Source of the DNA: Streptomyces galbus | Lineage (GTDB): Bacteria; Actinomycetota; Actinomycetes; Streptomycetales; Streptomycetaceae | Length of the DNA stretch: 64,000 nucleotides | NCBI RefSeq assembly: GCF_005280195.1 | Contig: NZ_SZPR01000001.1 | Coordinates: 62,001-126,000, forward strand | Reading direction: 5' to 3' | Shown here: one piece after another, positions 25,691 through 34,595 of the stretch | Layout of the letters: every line of letters begins with the position of its first letter | Position numbering within the stretch: position 1 is the stretch's first letter | Made by a program: the position numbers and the translations under genes | Notes under the pieces: generated by a model | What the model was told of the DNA's origin: nothing | Databases searched by the model: none | What the model saw: the letters and a program-made list of their open reading frames with translations, nothing else

Positions 25691-28192
25691 CTACACCCAC
25701 GTCCGGGGGCGGTAACGGTTGGCACGTTCCACCAGATCGATCCTCTCCTCACCGCCGGGCGCGAGCCGGGCCAGCGTGCGGTACGAACGCTCCAGTCCGA
25801 AGCGCAGGCCCCGCTCGTCCAGTTCACTGCCGAGCAGCGTGCGCCGGGCGTCCGGGGCGGCGTCGCGGCCACCGGAGAGTATCCAGTCCAGCGCGCTGCC
25901 GAGGACTTCGGCGGACAACTGCTCGCGCCGCGTGGGGTCGAGGCCGTAGGCGTCCAGCGCCTCGACCTGGGCCGCCGCGGCGGTGAGGTCCTCCAGGAAG
26001 GGTACGTCCCCGGCGGTGGCCGTCCGTTGCCGCAGCCGGGCCCGCACGGCGGCGACCCGGGCGGCGACGCAGTGGACGGACGACTCCGGCACCGACTCCA
26101 GCGTCCGTACGGCGGCCCGGCGGTCCCCGGCGGCGAGCTGCACGCGCGCGAGACCGAACGCGGCGCTCACATGGCTCGGGTCGGTCGCCCAGACCAGCCG
26201 GTAGTACTCGGCGGCGTTGTCGAGCTGGTGCAGCAGCTCGGCGCACAGGCCGAGGGCCAGCTTCGGCACGGGTTCACCCGGGAACGCGTCGTAGATCGCG
26301 TCGAAGGCGAGGGCGGCGCCCTCGTGGTCGCCGGTGACCAGGGCGCTCACCCCCCGGTACCAGACGACCCGCCAGTCGTCGGGCCGTTCGGCCTCCAGCG
26401 TCGCCAGGGTGGCGAGGGCGTCCTCGAGGTCGCCGTTCTCCAGCCGGGCGCGCACCTGCCGCAGCCGGGTCTCCACGGAGGGCGCGGGCGCCGCCGCGAG
26501 CGCGGTGAGCAGCTCGCCCGGCGCGGTGGTCACCAGGCCCGCGAGGAAACCGGCGTTGGGGTCGGCGGGGTCGACGTGCGGCACGGGCAGGGCGAGCGCG
26601 GCGGCACCGGCGTCGACGGGTCTGACCAGCCCGGACACCGCACCGGCGCGGCCGGTGCTGCCGGCGCCGCCCGGCTGCGGGGCGAGGGGCCGTCCGGTCC
26701 GGTCCGTGCGCGCCCCCAGCCGGGACACCTCCCCGTCCAGGCGCGGGAACAGCTCCGTGTCCGTCACCCGGGTCTCCGGCCCGAACAGCGTGGACAGCGC
26801 GGGGCGCGCCCGCCCCGTCTGCAGGGAGACGACCTCGCGGAGCACGCCCGTGAGCTGCTCGGCCATCTCCTGCGCGGAGGCGAACCGGCGAGCCGGGTCG
26901 GGGTCGGTGGCGCGCACCAGCAGCCGGTAGAACGACTCGTAGGCGCGGAACACCTCGATGTGGTCGGGGTCGGGCAGGGCGTCCGCGTAGACGGAGGTGT
27001 AGCCCTGGAAGTCGAAGGTGAGGACGGCGAGGGTGCGGCCGACCGTGTAGAGGTCGGACGCCACGGACGGCCCGGCGTCGGCGACCTCGGGGGCCTGGTA
27101 GCCCACCGTGCCGTAGATCGCCGACTCGGCGTCGTCCATGCGGCGCACGGCGCCCATGTCGATCAGCTTGAGCTGGTCCTCGGTCTGGATGGCGTTGTCG
27201 ACCTTGAAGTCGCAGTACAGCAGGTTGCGGCTGTGCAGGTGGCCGAGCGCCTCCAGCGCCTCGATGCCGTAGGCGCAGGCCTGCTCCACGGGCAGCGGGT
27301 CGCGCCGGCCGTCGGGCGTGCGGCGGGCGTTGGCGATCTCCTTGAGGGACTTGCCGCCGACGTACTCCATGACGATGTACCCGTCCAGCGACCCGGTCCG
27401 CTGGTCGAGGTGCTCGACGAAGTTGTAGATCCGCACGATGTTGGCGTGCTCGATCTCGGCGAGGAAGCGTCGCTCGGAGATCGCGGCGGCCATCGCGTCC
27501 TGGTCGCCGGTGTCCAGCAGGCCCTTGAGGACGACCCACCGGTCGGAGACCGCGCGGTCCACGGCGAGGTAGATCCAGCCGAGCCCGCCGTGCGCCAGAC
27601 AGCCCATGACCTCGTACTGGCCGTGCACGACGTCGCCGGCCTTCAGCTTCGGCACGAACGAGTAGGGGTGGCCGCACTTGGTGCAGAAGCCCTCGGTGCG
27701 CCCCGGCAGCTCCCCGCGCGAACGGCCCACCGGCGCACCGCAGTCGGAGCGGGAGCAGAACCGCTTGCGTTCGGGCACCTCCGGGTCGTCCAGCACCATC
27801 GCGCGCGGGTCGGGGCGCGGCACCTGGGGCACCGACACCAGTCCGGCGCCGAGCCGGGCCCGCCCGGAGGAGCCGGCCGAGGAGCCGGAGCTGCGCACCG
27901 ACACCGAGCGGCCGGTCGACGCGCCCGACAGCTCGCGCGACAGGCGGCCCGACACCGAGCGCCGTGACCGCGCCGACTGCGAGGCCGTGCGCGAGGAGCG
28001 CGCGGAGCGAGAACTGCCGCTGTCCGGACCGCTCTTGCCGCCGCCGACATGGGTGGGCGCGGAGCGGGCCAGGCCGCTGCCGGAGACCACCGGGGCGAGC
28101 CCGCAGGTGCCGCAGTACAGCTCGCCGCCGCCCATGTCCTCGTACGACCCCTCGCAGCCCGGCCGCTGGCACGGCTGCCCCGCCTGACTCAT
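25691..28192 (-). CDS. pknG: PknG-type Ser/Thr protein kinase
   Basis: At 833 aa it shows the PknG architecture: zinc-binding Cys pairs (CQRPGC/CGTC near the start; CSRSDC and CTKCG at about 146-173, the rubredoxin-like part), then the kinase and a TPR region. In the kinase, the glycine loop GGLGWIYLA, Lys223 (VVLKG), the catalytic Asp328 (LLYCDFKVDN) and Asp345 (LIDMGAVR) are readable. Between the two zinc parts is a Ser/Arg-rich, probably disordered segment (about 52-115). PknG phosphorylates an FHA-domain protein (GarA/OdhI) to control glutamate metabolism in mycobacteria and corynebacteria. The ATG overlaps the stop of the upstream gene (ATGA). Confidence 0.93.
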   Translation of the reverse strand: MSQAGQPCQRPGCEGSYEDMGGGELYCGTCGLAPVVSGSGLARSAPTHVGGGKSGPDSGSSRSARSSRTASQSARSRRSVSGRLSRELSGASTGRSVSVRSSGSSAGSSGRARLGAGLVSVPQVPRPDPRAMVLDDPEVPERKRFCSRSDCGAPVGRSRGELPGRTEGFCTKCGHPYSFVPKLKAGDVVHGQYEVMGCLAHGGLGWIYLAVDRAVSDRWVVLKGLLDTGDQDAMAAAISERRFLAEIEHANIVRIYNFVEHLDQRTGSLDGYIVMEYVGGKSLKEIANARRTPDGRRDPLPVEQACAYGIEALEALGHLHSRNLLYCDFKVDNAIQTEDQLKLIDMGAVRRMDDAESAIYGTVGYQAPEVADAGPSVASDLYTVGRTLAVLTFDFQGYTSVYADALPDPDHIEVFRAYESFYRLLVRATDPDPARRFASAQEMAEQLTGVLREVVSLQTGRARPALSTLFGPETRVTDTELFPRLDGEVSRLGARTDRTGRPLAPQPGGAGSTGRAGAVSGLVRPVDAGAAALALPVPHVDPADPNAGFLAGLVTTAPGELLTALAAAPAPSVETRLRQVRARLENGDLEDALATLATLEAERPDDWRVVWYRGVSALVTGDHEGAALAFDAIYDAFPGEPVPKLALGLCAELLHQLDNAAEYYRLVWATDPSHVSAAFGLARVQLAAGDRRAAVRTLESVPESSVHCVAARVAAVRARLRQRTATAGDVPFLEDLTAAAAQVEALDAYGLDPTRREQLSAEVLGSALDWILSGGRDAAPDARRTLLGSELDERGLRFGLERSYRTLARLAPGGEERIDLVERANRYRPRTWV

Positions 28193-29556
28193 GGCGTCTG
28201 CTCCCCCCTGCCCTCGTGGCCCCCGTGTCCGCTGTGGCTGCCGTGGCCGTCCTGCGGCCCGCCCTGCCCCGGCACCCGCGGGGTGCCGAGCTGTTCGGCG
28301 GCGGCCTGCTGGTAGCGCAGCACGGCCTGTTCGGCGACGCGCAGGTCGCACGGCGCGCTCCACAGCATGCGGCGCGCCGCGTCGTACCGCTCGACCAGGA
28401 ACGGGTCCTCCGCCAGGCCGTGCCGGGCGACCTTCGCCTTGTAGGCGTCGAGGCGGCCGCGCAGCTCCGCGCGGACCGCGAGCGGCGCGGTGACCGCGGT
28501 CAACGACTCGCGGGCGCGCAGCAGTTCGTCCTCGGCCTTCTCCTCCAGCGACTCCAGGAGCGGGGACAGCCGGTGCCACTGGCCCTGCCGGCGGTACTCG
28601 GCGGCGGTCGCGAGCTGCTCCTGGAGCGCGGTGGGCGGGCCGCTGACCACCGGCACCTCGGTGGCGGCGATCTTGGCCAGCACCTCACCGCGCGCGGTGC
28701 GCGCCTCGGCGAGGGTGCGGTCGGCGCGGGAGAGGACGTCGCGCAGGTGCACCAGCCGCTTCTCCGCGTCCTGACGCACCGTCAGCACCGCGTCGATCTC
28801 GCGGCGCACGTCCTCCAGAGCCCGCGCCTCCCGGTCGTACACCGTGGTGTCGGGCCGGCCGCCGCCCGGCGCGGAACTGCCCTGCGCGGGCACCCAGAAG
28901 GCCAGCGGGTCGGAGATGACCCGGGCGCGCAGCGCGGTCAGCGTGCGGGTGATGCCCTCCAGGTCGTCGCCCGAGGGGTGTTCGCCCGGGCGCACACCGA
29001 CGGAGTGCGCGAGCTGCCGGGTGCGCTGGAGTTCCGCGGCCAGCAGGTCGATCCGCGCGGGCAGAGCCGACCACACCGCGTCGGCGGCGACCACCACGTC
29101 CAGCGAGGACGCGTACAGCTCGTTCATCCGGTCCACCAGCGCGGCCAGCGTGAAGCGGTGGCTGAGCCGGCCGGTGCCGTGCAGCGTGGACGCGTGGGCG
29201 ACGGAGCCGGCGGAGTCGGCGACCGTGACGCTCTCGCCGCGCAGCAGCTCCGTCAGCTCCACCAGGTCCTCGCGGCTGGACCAGCGGCGGCGCGAGCGGA
29301 TGTCCCGGGCGGTGCGCAGCGCGTCCGTGTAGGCGTCGAAATACGTCCACAGCAGCGTGATGGACGCCTCCGTGGCCGTCCAGCGCTCCTGGGTCACGCC
29401 CGTCAGCTCGGCGCCCTCCAGGAGCCGGCGGCCCGCGTGGTCCTGGAGGGCGAGCAGCGAGGTCTCGATCGCCTCGTGCTCCTGGCCGAGCCGCGCCAGC
29501 GCACGGTCCACCTCGTCCCGGTCCATCACCGGCCCGGCGGGGTCCGTGACGCCCAT
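28189..29556 (-). CDS. Coiled-coil protein of unknown function between glnH and pknG
   Basis: This 455-aa protein is almost wholly helical, with long charged segments (EARTARGEVLAKIAATEV; LLESLEEKAEDELLRARESL). It ends in a His/Gly-rich tail (GHGSHSGHGGHEGRGEQTP). It has no signal peptide or membrane segment. It is coupled to pknG by a 4-base overlap, so it is probably needed in fixed proportion to the kinase. The ATG follows GAGAGGTG. I do not recognise a family; it may bridge the membrane complex GlnX/GlnH and PknG, which is inference. Confidence 0.85.
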   Translation of the reverse strand: MGVTDPAGPVMDRDEVDRALARLGQEHEAIETSLLALQDHAGRRLLEGAELTGVTQERWTATEASITLLWTYFDAYTDALRTARDIRSRRRWSSREDLVELTELLRGESVTVADSAGSVAHASTLHGTGRLSHRFTLAALVDRMNELYASSLDVVVAADAVWSALPARIDLLAAELQRTRQLAHSVGVRPGEHPSGDDLEGITRTLTALRARVISDPLAFWVPAQGSSAPGGGRPDTTVYDREARALEDVRREIDAVLTVRQDAEKRLVHLRDVLSRADRTLAEARTARGEVLAKIAATEVPVVSGPPTALQEQLATAAEYRRQGQWHRLSPLLESLEEKAEDELLRARESLTAVTAPLAVRAELRGRLDAYKAKVARHGLAEDPFLVERYDAARRMLWSAPCDLRVAEQAVLRYQQAAAEQLGTPRVPGQGGPQDGHGSHSGHGGHEGRGEQTP

Positions 29557-29649
29557 CGATCACCTCTCGCTGCTGTGTAAGTCCTCGTGTCTGCCCTGGC
29601 CGTGCGCCGGTCCCGCCCGGTGCGCTCCCCGCCCTCCTGTGCCCTGCCG

Positions 29650-30726
29650 TCAGCCCGTGCGCAGGTACCGGGGCACGGGCGGCCGCGACGCGGTCGCGTC
29701 CTTCCCCAGTGTGGCCGACAGCCAGGTGTCGTACGACGCCTGCCAGCCGTTCGCGCGGTACTCCACCAGGATCTGATTGACCCGGCGTACCAGATCGTCC
29801 GCGTCCTTCTTCATCGCCACGCCGTAGTACTCCGTGGTGAACGGCGCGCCCTTGAGCGTGACCGTCGGGTCCTGCGCGGCCTGGCTGGCGGCGAGCGCGC
29901 CGTCGGTCACCACCGCGTCCGCCTCGCCGAGTTGGAGCCGCACGAGGCAGTCGAGCTGGTTGGGCACGGTGAGGGAGATGTCCGCGGACGCGGGCAGCCG
30001 GCCCGTCCTGCGGTCCTCCGTGAGCTGGGTGTTGGCGGTCGAACCGGCCGCCGTGCACACCTTCTGGTGCGCCAGCGAGGCATAGCCGGTGATCGGCGAC
30101 GACCGGGGGGCGAGCACCTGCTGGCCGGTCCTGAAGTACGGCGCGGAGAAGGCCACTTCGCCCAGCCGGTTGCAGGTGATGGTCATGGTGCGCACCACCA
30201 TGTCCACCCGGCCCTGCTGGATCGCCGGGACGCGCTGGTCGGTGGGGATCGCCTTGAACTGGACGGCGTCCGGGTCGCCGAGGATGTCCTGGGCGATCCG
30301 GTGGACCAGGTCGATGTCGAAGCCCTCGAGCTGGGCGCCGGCGTTGTTGGGGTTGCGGTAGCCCCAGCGGTAGCTGTTCTGGTCGACGCCTACGATCAGC
30401 TTGCGCTTCTCGCCCTGGCGGGCCTTGATCCTGCTGATCGTCGGCCCGTCGGCGCCGGACGGCGCGAGGGTCTGCTGCTCCGGCGCGGTGCAGTGCTCGT
30501 GGGCCGCCGTGCTGCCCTGCCCGGCGGCCCCGCCGTCCCGTTCGGGGCCCTCGCCGTGCGCCCCGGCCCGCGGCAGCAGCAGCACGAACGCCAGCGCGAG
30601 GGCGCAGGCGAGTGCCATCGCGCCGACCCCGCCCCAGCCGCGGGGGAGACGGCGGCGCAACCCTGTCCGGCCGGTGACGCCCCCCAGCCCGGCCCGCCCG
30701 CGCCGCGTACGCCTCTCTGTGATCAC
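29650..30726 (-). CDS. glnH: GlnH-type glutamate/aspartate-binding protein
   Basis: The 358-aa protein has an N-terminal hydrophobic anchor (VGAMALACALALAFVLLLP) and a type-2 periplasmic-binding fold of the amino-acid class. Typical elements are KLIVGVDQNSYRWGYRNP, GFDIDLVHRIAQDI, VDMVVRTMTITCNRL and ADAVVTDGALAAS. The cysteine in the hydrophobic segment is not in a normal lipobox, so I read a membrane anchor rather than a lipoprotein. In mycobacteria GlnH binds Asp/Glu and acts through GlnX on PknG. GTG 30726 has GAGGGGG upstream and lies 11 bases after the glnX stop. Confidence 0.88.
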   Translation of the reverse strand: MITERRTRRGRAGLGGVTGRTGLRRRLPRGWGGVGAMALACALALAFVLLLPRAGAHGEGPERDGGAAGQGSTAAHEHCTAPEQQTLAPSGADGPTISRIKARQGEKRKLIVGVDQNSYRWGYRNPNNAGAQLEGFDIDLVHRIAQDILGDPDAVQFKAIPTDQRVPAIQQGRVDMVVRTMTITCNRLGEVAFSAPYFRTGQQVLAPRSSPITGYASLAHQKVCTAAGSTANTQLTEDRRTGRLPASADISLTVPNQLDCLVRLQLGEADAVVTDGALAASQAAQDPTVTLKGAPFTTEYYGVAMKKDADDLVRRVNQILVEYRANGWQASYDTWLSATLGKDATASRPPVPRYLRTG

Positions 30727-30737
30727 CGCGCCCCCTC

Positions 30738-32105
30738 TCACCGGTACTCCGACAGCCGTCGGCCGATGCCGGCGACCGCGCCAGCCGCCGCGAGGACGGC
30801 GAGCACGGCGGCGCCGGCCGGCAGGCCGGTCAGGGCGTCCCGACCGTCGCCGGCCGCCCGCAGGAACTGGCGCTGCTCGTGGGCGAGCGCCGTGTCGAGG
30901 TGGTCGTCGACGCTGTCGAAGCAGTCGCCGGTCGATCCCTCGGCGCCGATCACCAGCGCCAGCGCCTGCTGGTAGTTGCCGTTGTCGTCCTGGTCGCGGG
31001 CGGCGGCGTGCCGACGGCGCCACTCGGTCATGTTGCCCTCGGCCGCGGTGACCGGCTGCCTGCCGGCGCGGTCGTCGGCCAGGTCGGCGGCCCGGTCCAG
31101 GCCCTTGGCCAGGAGAGCCATGTCGGTGGTGAAGTCGTGGTCGTAACGGTCGACCGTCCGTTCCTTGCCGTCCGCGGTCACCTTCACCGTCTCGGCGCCG
31201 CGGGACACCAGGGTGAGGTTCTCGTTGCCGCGCGCCTTCAGGGAGGCGACCCGGGCGTCGTGCAGGACGTCCATCGAGCGGACGCCGTGGTCGTAGGAGT
31301 CGTCCAGGCCGGCGCGGGCGACGCTGTGCCCGACGACCAGCCAGAGCAGGACGATCCCGGTGGCCGCCGTGGCCGCGACCAGGCCGTGGTTGAGGACCCG
31401 GTTCGTGCGGCGGTAGGTGCGGTGCTGCGCCCAGGCCAGCGCGGCGAGCGCGAGGACGCCGAGCGCGATCGCCGCCCACGGGTAGGGCGTGGCGTCCGCG
31501 TAGTCGTGCTCCAGCCGCTGGTTCTCCTTCTGGTACAGCTTCTCCGCGGCCGGCAGCATCTCCTGCTGCATCTTCTCGTTGGCGTAGCGCAGGTAGGCGC
31601 CGCCCACCGGGAAGCCCTGCCGGTTGTAGGTGCGGGCGCGCTCCACCAGGCCCTTGTACTCCGGCAGCAGGGTGTTGAGCCGGGTGATCGACGCGGCGGA
31701 GGGCGAGCCGGGGTCGGAGCTCTCCGCGGCGGTGACGAGTCCGGCCGCCGCGGTGTCGATGTCCCGCTCGTACCGGTCGCGGGTCCCGGCGCTCTCCTGG
31801 CCGCCCGCCAGGAAGCCGCTGGAGGCGGCCGTGTTGGCGTCCGCGAGGGAGCGGTAGATGTCGGCCGCCGCCGAGCTGAGCGGCTGGCTCTTGTGCAGCA
31901 CGTCGTCGGCGGCGGCCGCGCGGTCGGTGGTCTGCCAGGCGGCGACGGAGCCGAAGGCGAGGACGAGCAGGGCGAGCACGGCGCCGAGGGCGCGCAGCCG
32001 CCCCGGCTCGGTGGTGGCGGCCGCCCGCAGCCGGTCCAGGCCCTCGGCGAACGCCGTACGGCGAGGCGGCGGCGGTGCCGCGGTGATCGTCGGCGTCATG
32101 GCCAC
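30738..32105 (-). CDS. glnX: GlnX-type transmembrane signalling protein
   Basis: This 455-aa protein has about four transmembrane segments: one near residue 40 (LGAVLALLVLAFGSVAAW), two in the middle (WAAIALGVLALAALAWA and GLVAATAATGIVLLWLVVGH), and one at the end (GAAVLAVLAAAGAVAGIG). Helical extracellular sensor regions lie between them. It is the partner of GlnH: in mycobacteria GlnX relays external Asp/Glu to PknG. It is the first gene of the seven-gene operon. I chose GTG 32105, 7 bases after GGGGGAGG; ATG 32099 is the alternative. Confidence 0.85.
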   Translation of the reverse strand: MAMTPTITAAPPPPRRTAFAEGLDRLRAAATTEPGRLRALGAVLALLVLAFGSVAAWQTTDRAAAADDVLHKSQPLSSAAADIYRSLADANTAASSGFLAGGQESAGTRDRYERDIDTAAAGLVTAAESSDPGSPSAASITRLNTLLPEYKGLVERARTYNRQGFPVGGAYLRYANEKMQQEMLPAAEKLYQKENQRLEHDYADATPYPWAAIALGVLALAALAWAQHRTYRRTNRVLNHGLVAATAATGIVLLWLVVGHSVARAGLDDSYDHGVRSMDVLHDARVASLKARGNENLTLVSRGAETVKVTADGKERTVDRYDHDFTTDMALLAKGLDRAADLADDRAGRQPVTAAEGNMTEWRRRHAAARDQDDNGNYQQALALVIGAEGSTGDCFDSVDDHLDTALAHEQRQFLRAAGDGRDALTGLPAGAAVLAVLAAAGAVAGIGRRLSEYR

Positions 32106-32270
32106 TGCCTGACCTCCCCCATGGTCACGTCCCGCGGCAAAGTATCGCTGCCGCGACCGGCGGTGCGAACCCCGCGTCGCGGGATCTCGGTGCGATCGCG
32201 GCCCCCTTGTCCATGAATACGCGCAGAACGGGGGTTCGGTTCCTCGGGGGAGGCCAGGAGCGTTCCGCGC

Positions 32271-32292
32271 ACCGGCCGGGTGGACGGCCGGT
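32271..32292 (-). terminator. Hairpin at the end of helR
   Basis: ACCGGCC (32271-32277) pairs with GGCCGGT (32286-32292), immediately past the helR stop on the minus strand. There is no U-tract, so activity is uncertain. The gap 32106-32270 holds the glnX leader. Confidence 0.5.
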
Positions 32293-32293
32293 C

Positions 32294-34480
32294 TCAGGGG
32301 CTGGTCAGGACCACCAGCCGCTGGGTGGCCCGGGTCATCGCCACGTAGCGGTCGACCGCGCCGCGCACGCCCCCGCCGAACCGCTGCGGGTCCACGAGGA
32401 CGACCAGGTCGAACTCGAGGCCCTTGGACAGCTCGGGGGTGAGGGAGCGCACCCGCGCCGTCTCCCGGAACGCCGGGTCGCCGATGACGCACGCGACACC
32501 CTCGTCGTGGTCGGCGAGCCAGGCGTCGAGGAGGGCGTCCCGCTCGGCCACCGGGGCGTGCAGGACCGGAACGCCGGTGCTGCGCACGGACGTCGGCACG
32601 TTGGCGTCCGGCAGCGCGGCCCGGATCACCGGCTCGGCCTCGGCCATCACCTCTTGCGGCGTGCGGTAGTTGATGCCGAGGGAGGCCACCTCGACCCGGT
32701 CGAGCCCGACCCGCGCCAGCCGTTCCCGCCACGACTCGGTGAATCCGTCACGGGCCTGCGCCCGGTCGCCGACCACGGTGAAGCTCCCGGACGGGCAGCG
32801 CAGCCGCAGCATCTGCCACTCGGCGTCGGTCAGTTCCTGCGCCTCGTCCACCACGACGTGCGCGAACGGGCCCGCCAGCAGGTCGGGTTCGGCGACCGGC
32901 GGCCCGTCCACCGGGACCAGGCTGTTCTGCAGGTCCTGCCCGGTCAGCATGGTCATCAGCATGGACTGCCAGTCGTCGTCGGCGCGGACCAGGTTCTCGG
33001 TGACCTGCGCCCGGTAGGCGCGTTCGGCCTCGGCCGCGGCCTCCTGCCGGCGCCGGCGCCGGGACGCGCGGGGGTCCCCGAGGCGCTGGCGTGCCGCGTC
33101 CAGCAGCGGCAGGTCGGACACCGTCCACGCCTGCGGCTCGGCCCGCTGAAGCCGCCGCACCTCCTCGCGGGACAGCCAGGGCGCGCACAGCCGCAGGTAC
33201 GCCGGCACCGACCACAGGTCCCCGACGAGGTCGGCCGCCTCCAGCAGCGGCCACGCCCGGCCGAGGGCCGCGGTCAGCTCCCCGTCGGCCGCGAGGGCCC
33301 GGCGGAAGTGCTGCGGCGGGACGTCGCCCCGGTAGCGGTCGTACAGGATCTCGACCAGCTTGTCCCACACCTGGTCGCGCCCCTCGTTGTGCGGGGTGCC
33401 GGGTTCCGGCGCGTCGAACGCCTCGGCCCAGTCGACGGCGCTCAGCCGCAGTTCGGACCGGTCGACGGTGACCGTCAGCGGCTCGGTGGGCGGCTCCTCG
33501 TAGAACGCGACCGCCTTCTCGATCGCCCGCACCAGGTCCGCGGACGCCTTCAGCCGGGCCACCTCCGGGTCGCCCTCCTCGGTCGCGGCGGCGCCCTCGG
33601 GCACCAGGTCCCGCAGGAGGCAGGTCTGCACGCCCTCCTCGCCGAGGCTGGGCAGCACGTCCGAGACGTACGTGAGGTACGGCCGGTGCGGGCCGACGAA
33701 CAGCACCCCGCCCCTGCGGTGCCCGAGGCGCGGGTCGGAGTAGAGCAGGTGGGCGGTGCGGTGCAGGGCGACGACGGTCTTGCCCGTGCCGGGGCCGCCG
33801 TCGACCACGAGGGTGCCGCGCGACCCGGCCCGGATGATGGCGTCCTGGTCGGCCTGGATGGTGGCCAGCACGTCCCGCATGCGCTCGGAGCGGTGGCCGC
33901 CCAGGCTCGCGACGAACGCCGACTGGTCGTCCAGCGCGGCGCGTCCGTCCAGGCCGTCGGCGGTGAACACCTCGTCCCAGTAGTCGGTGATCCGGCCGTC
34001 GGTCCAGCGGTACCGGCGGCGGCTGGCCAGGCCCATGGGCCGGGCGTGGGTGGCCGCGAAGAACGGTTCGGCCGCCGGGGAGCGCCAGTCGATCAGCAGC
34101 CGGCGGCCGTGGCCGTCGGTCAGGCCGAGCCGTCCGACGTACACCGGCTCGTCGGGCCGGTCCGCCGGGACCATCCGGCCCAGGCACAGGTCGAGGCCGA
34201 AGCGGCGCAGGGTGCGCAGCCGGGCGCTGAGCCGGTGCACCTCCAGGTCCCGGTCCATCGCCTGCTGCCCGGTGCCGCCCGGGTTCCTCAGCTCGGCTCC
34301 GAGCCGCTCCGCCAGTTCGGCGATCGTCTCCTCCAGGCTCCGGGCGACGTCCGCGAAGTGCCGCTCGTCAGCGGCGATCAGCGCCGGGTCGGCCTTGGCG
34401 GAGAGCCGGCCGGGCAGGTCGAACGGGCCCTGTCCCGGCTGGTGCGTGTGTCCCGACCGTTCCGACAAAAGCGCGCACAC
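32294..34480 (-). CDS. helR: RNA-polymerase-recycling ATPase HelR (HelD-like helicase)
   Basis: This 728-aa UvrD/Rep-like ATPase has an N-terminal coiled arm (LEETIAELAERLGAELRNP). Walker A is GGPGTGKT (about 228-235), Walker B VVVDEAQELTDAEW, and motif IV-VI regions include ASLGINYRTPQEV and YVAMTRATQRLVVL. HelD-type proteins remove RNA polymerase from DNA; HelR variants displace rifamycin-bound polymerase and give resistance. The rifamycin-associated element about 73 bases upstream is strong support for HelR. GTG 34480 has GAGG at 10 bases. It is divergent from nothing and convergent with nothing: csnK lies upstream on the same strand. Confidence 0.88.
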   Translation of the reverse strand: MCALLSERSGHTHQPGQGPFDLPGRLSAKADPALIAADERHFADVARSLEETIAELAERLGAELRNPGGTGQQAMDRDLEVHRLSARLRTLRRFGLDLCLGRMVPADRPDEPVYVGRLGLTDGHGRRLLIDWRSPAAEPFFAATHARPMGLASRRRYRWTDGRITDYWDEVFTADGLDGRAALDDQSAFVASLGGHRSERMRDVLATIQADQDAIIRAGSRGTLVVDGGPGTGKTVVALHRTAHLLYSDPRLGHRRGGVLFVGPHRPYLTYVSDVLPSLGEEGVQTCLLRDLVPEGAAATEEGDPEVARLKASADLVRAIEKAVAFYEEPPTEPLTVTVDRSELRLSAVDWAEAFDAPEPGTPHNEGRDQVWDKLVEILYDRYRGDVPPQHFRRALAADGELTAALGRAWPLLEAADLVGDLWSVPAYLRLCAPWLSREEVRRLQRAEPQAWTVSDLPLLDAARQRLGDPRASRRRRRQEAAAEAERAYRAQVTENLVRADDDWQSMLMTMLTGQDLQNSLVPVDGPPVAEPDLLAGPFAHVVVDEAQELTDAEWQMLRLRCPSGSFTVVGDRAQARDGFTESWRERLARVGLDRVEVASLGINYRTPQEVMAEAEPVIRAALPDANVPTSVRSTGVPVLHAPVAERDALLDAWLADHDEGVACVIGDPAFRETARVRSLTPELSKGLEFDLVVLVDPQRFGGGVRGAVDRYVAMTRATQRLVVLTSP

Positions 34481-34552
34481 GTCGTGAGTACCTCATTCCC
34501 GCAGGATCTGGCCGGATCCGGCCCCAAGATCTGCGATTGTGCGGTACGAGGG

Positions 34553-34571
34553 GGGCCTTGCCGCAAGCCCC
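34553..34571 (-). promoter_or_regulatory. Rifamycin-associated element (RAE) upstream of helR
   Basis: The minus strand reads GGGGCTTGCGGCAAGGCCC, identical to the 19-base RAE inverted repeat as I recall it, set within longer C/G runs. The RAE controls rifamycin-inducible resistance genes. The TTGCGG inside it could serve as a -35 for helR. Confidence 0.85.
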
Positions 34572-34586
34572 CCGGTGCGCTATACG
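34558..34586 (+). promoter_or_regulatory. Plus-strand promoter-like sequence overlapping the RAE
   Basis: TTGCCG (34558-34563) and TATACG (34581-34586) are separated by exactly 17 bases and read away from helR. The -35 is inside the RAE palindrome. No gene follows on the plus strand; the next thing is a terminator-like hairpin. Confidence 0.35.
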
Positions 34587-34595
34587 TTGAGAGTG

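Noticed and set aside
24272..27967. A 1231-codon plus-strand open frame across the PP2C and kinase genes
   Set aside because: Low-complexity Gly/Arg/Val product without domains, opposite well-defined kinase and phosphatase genes.
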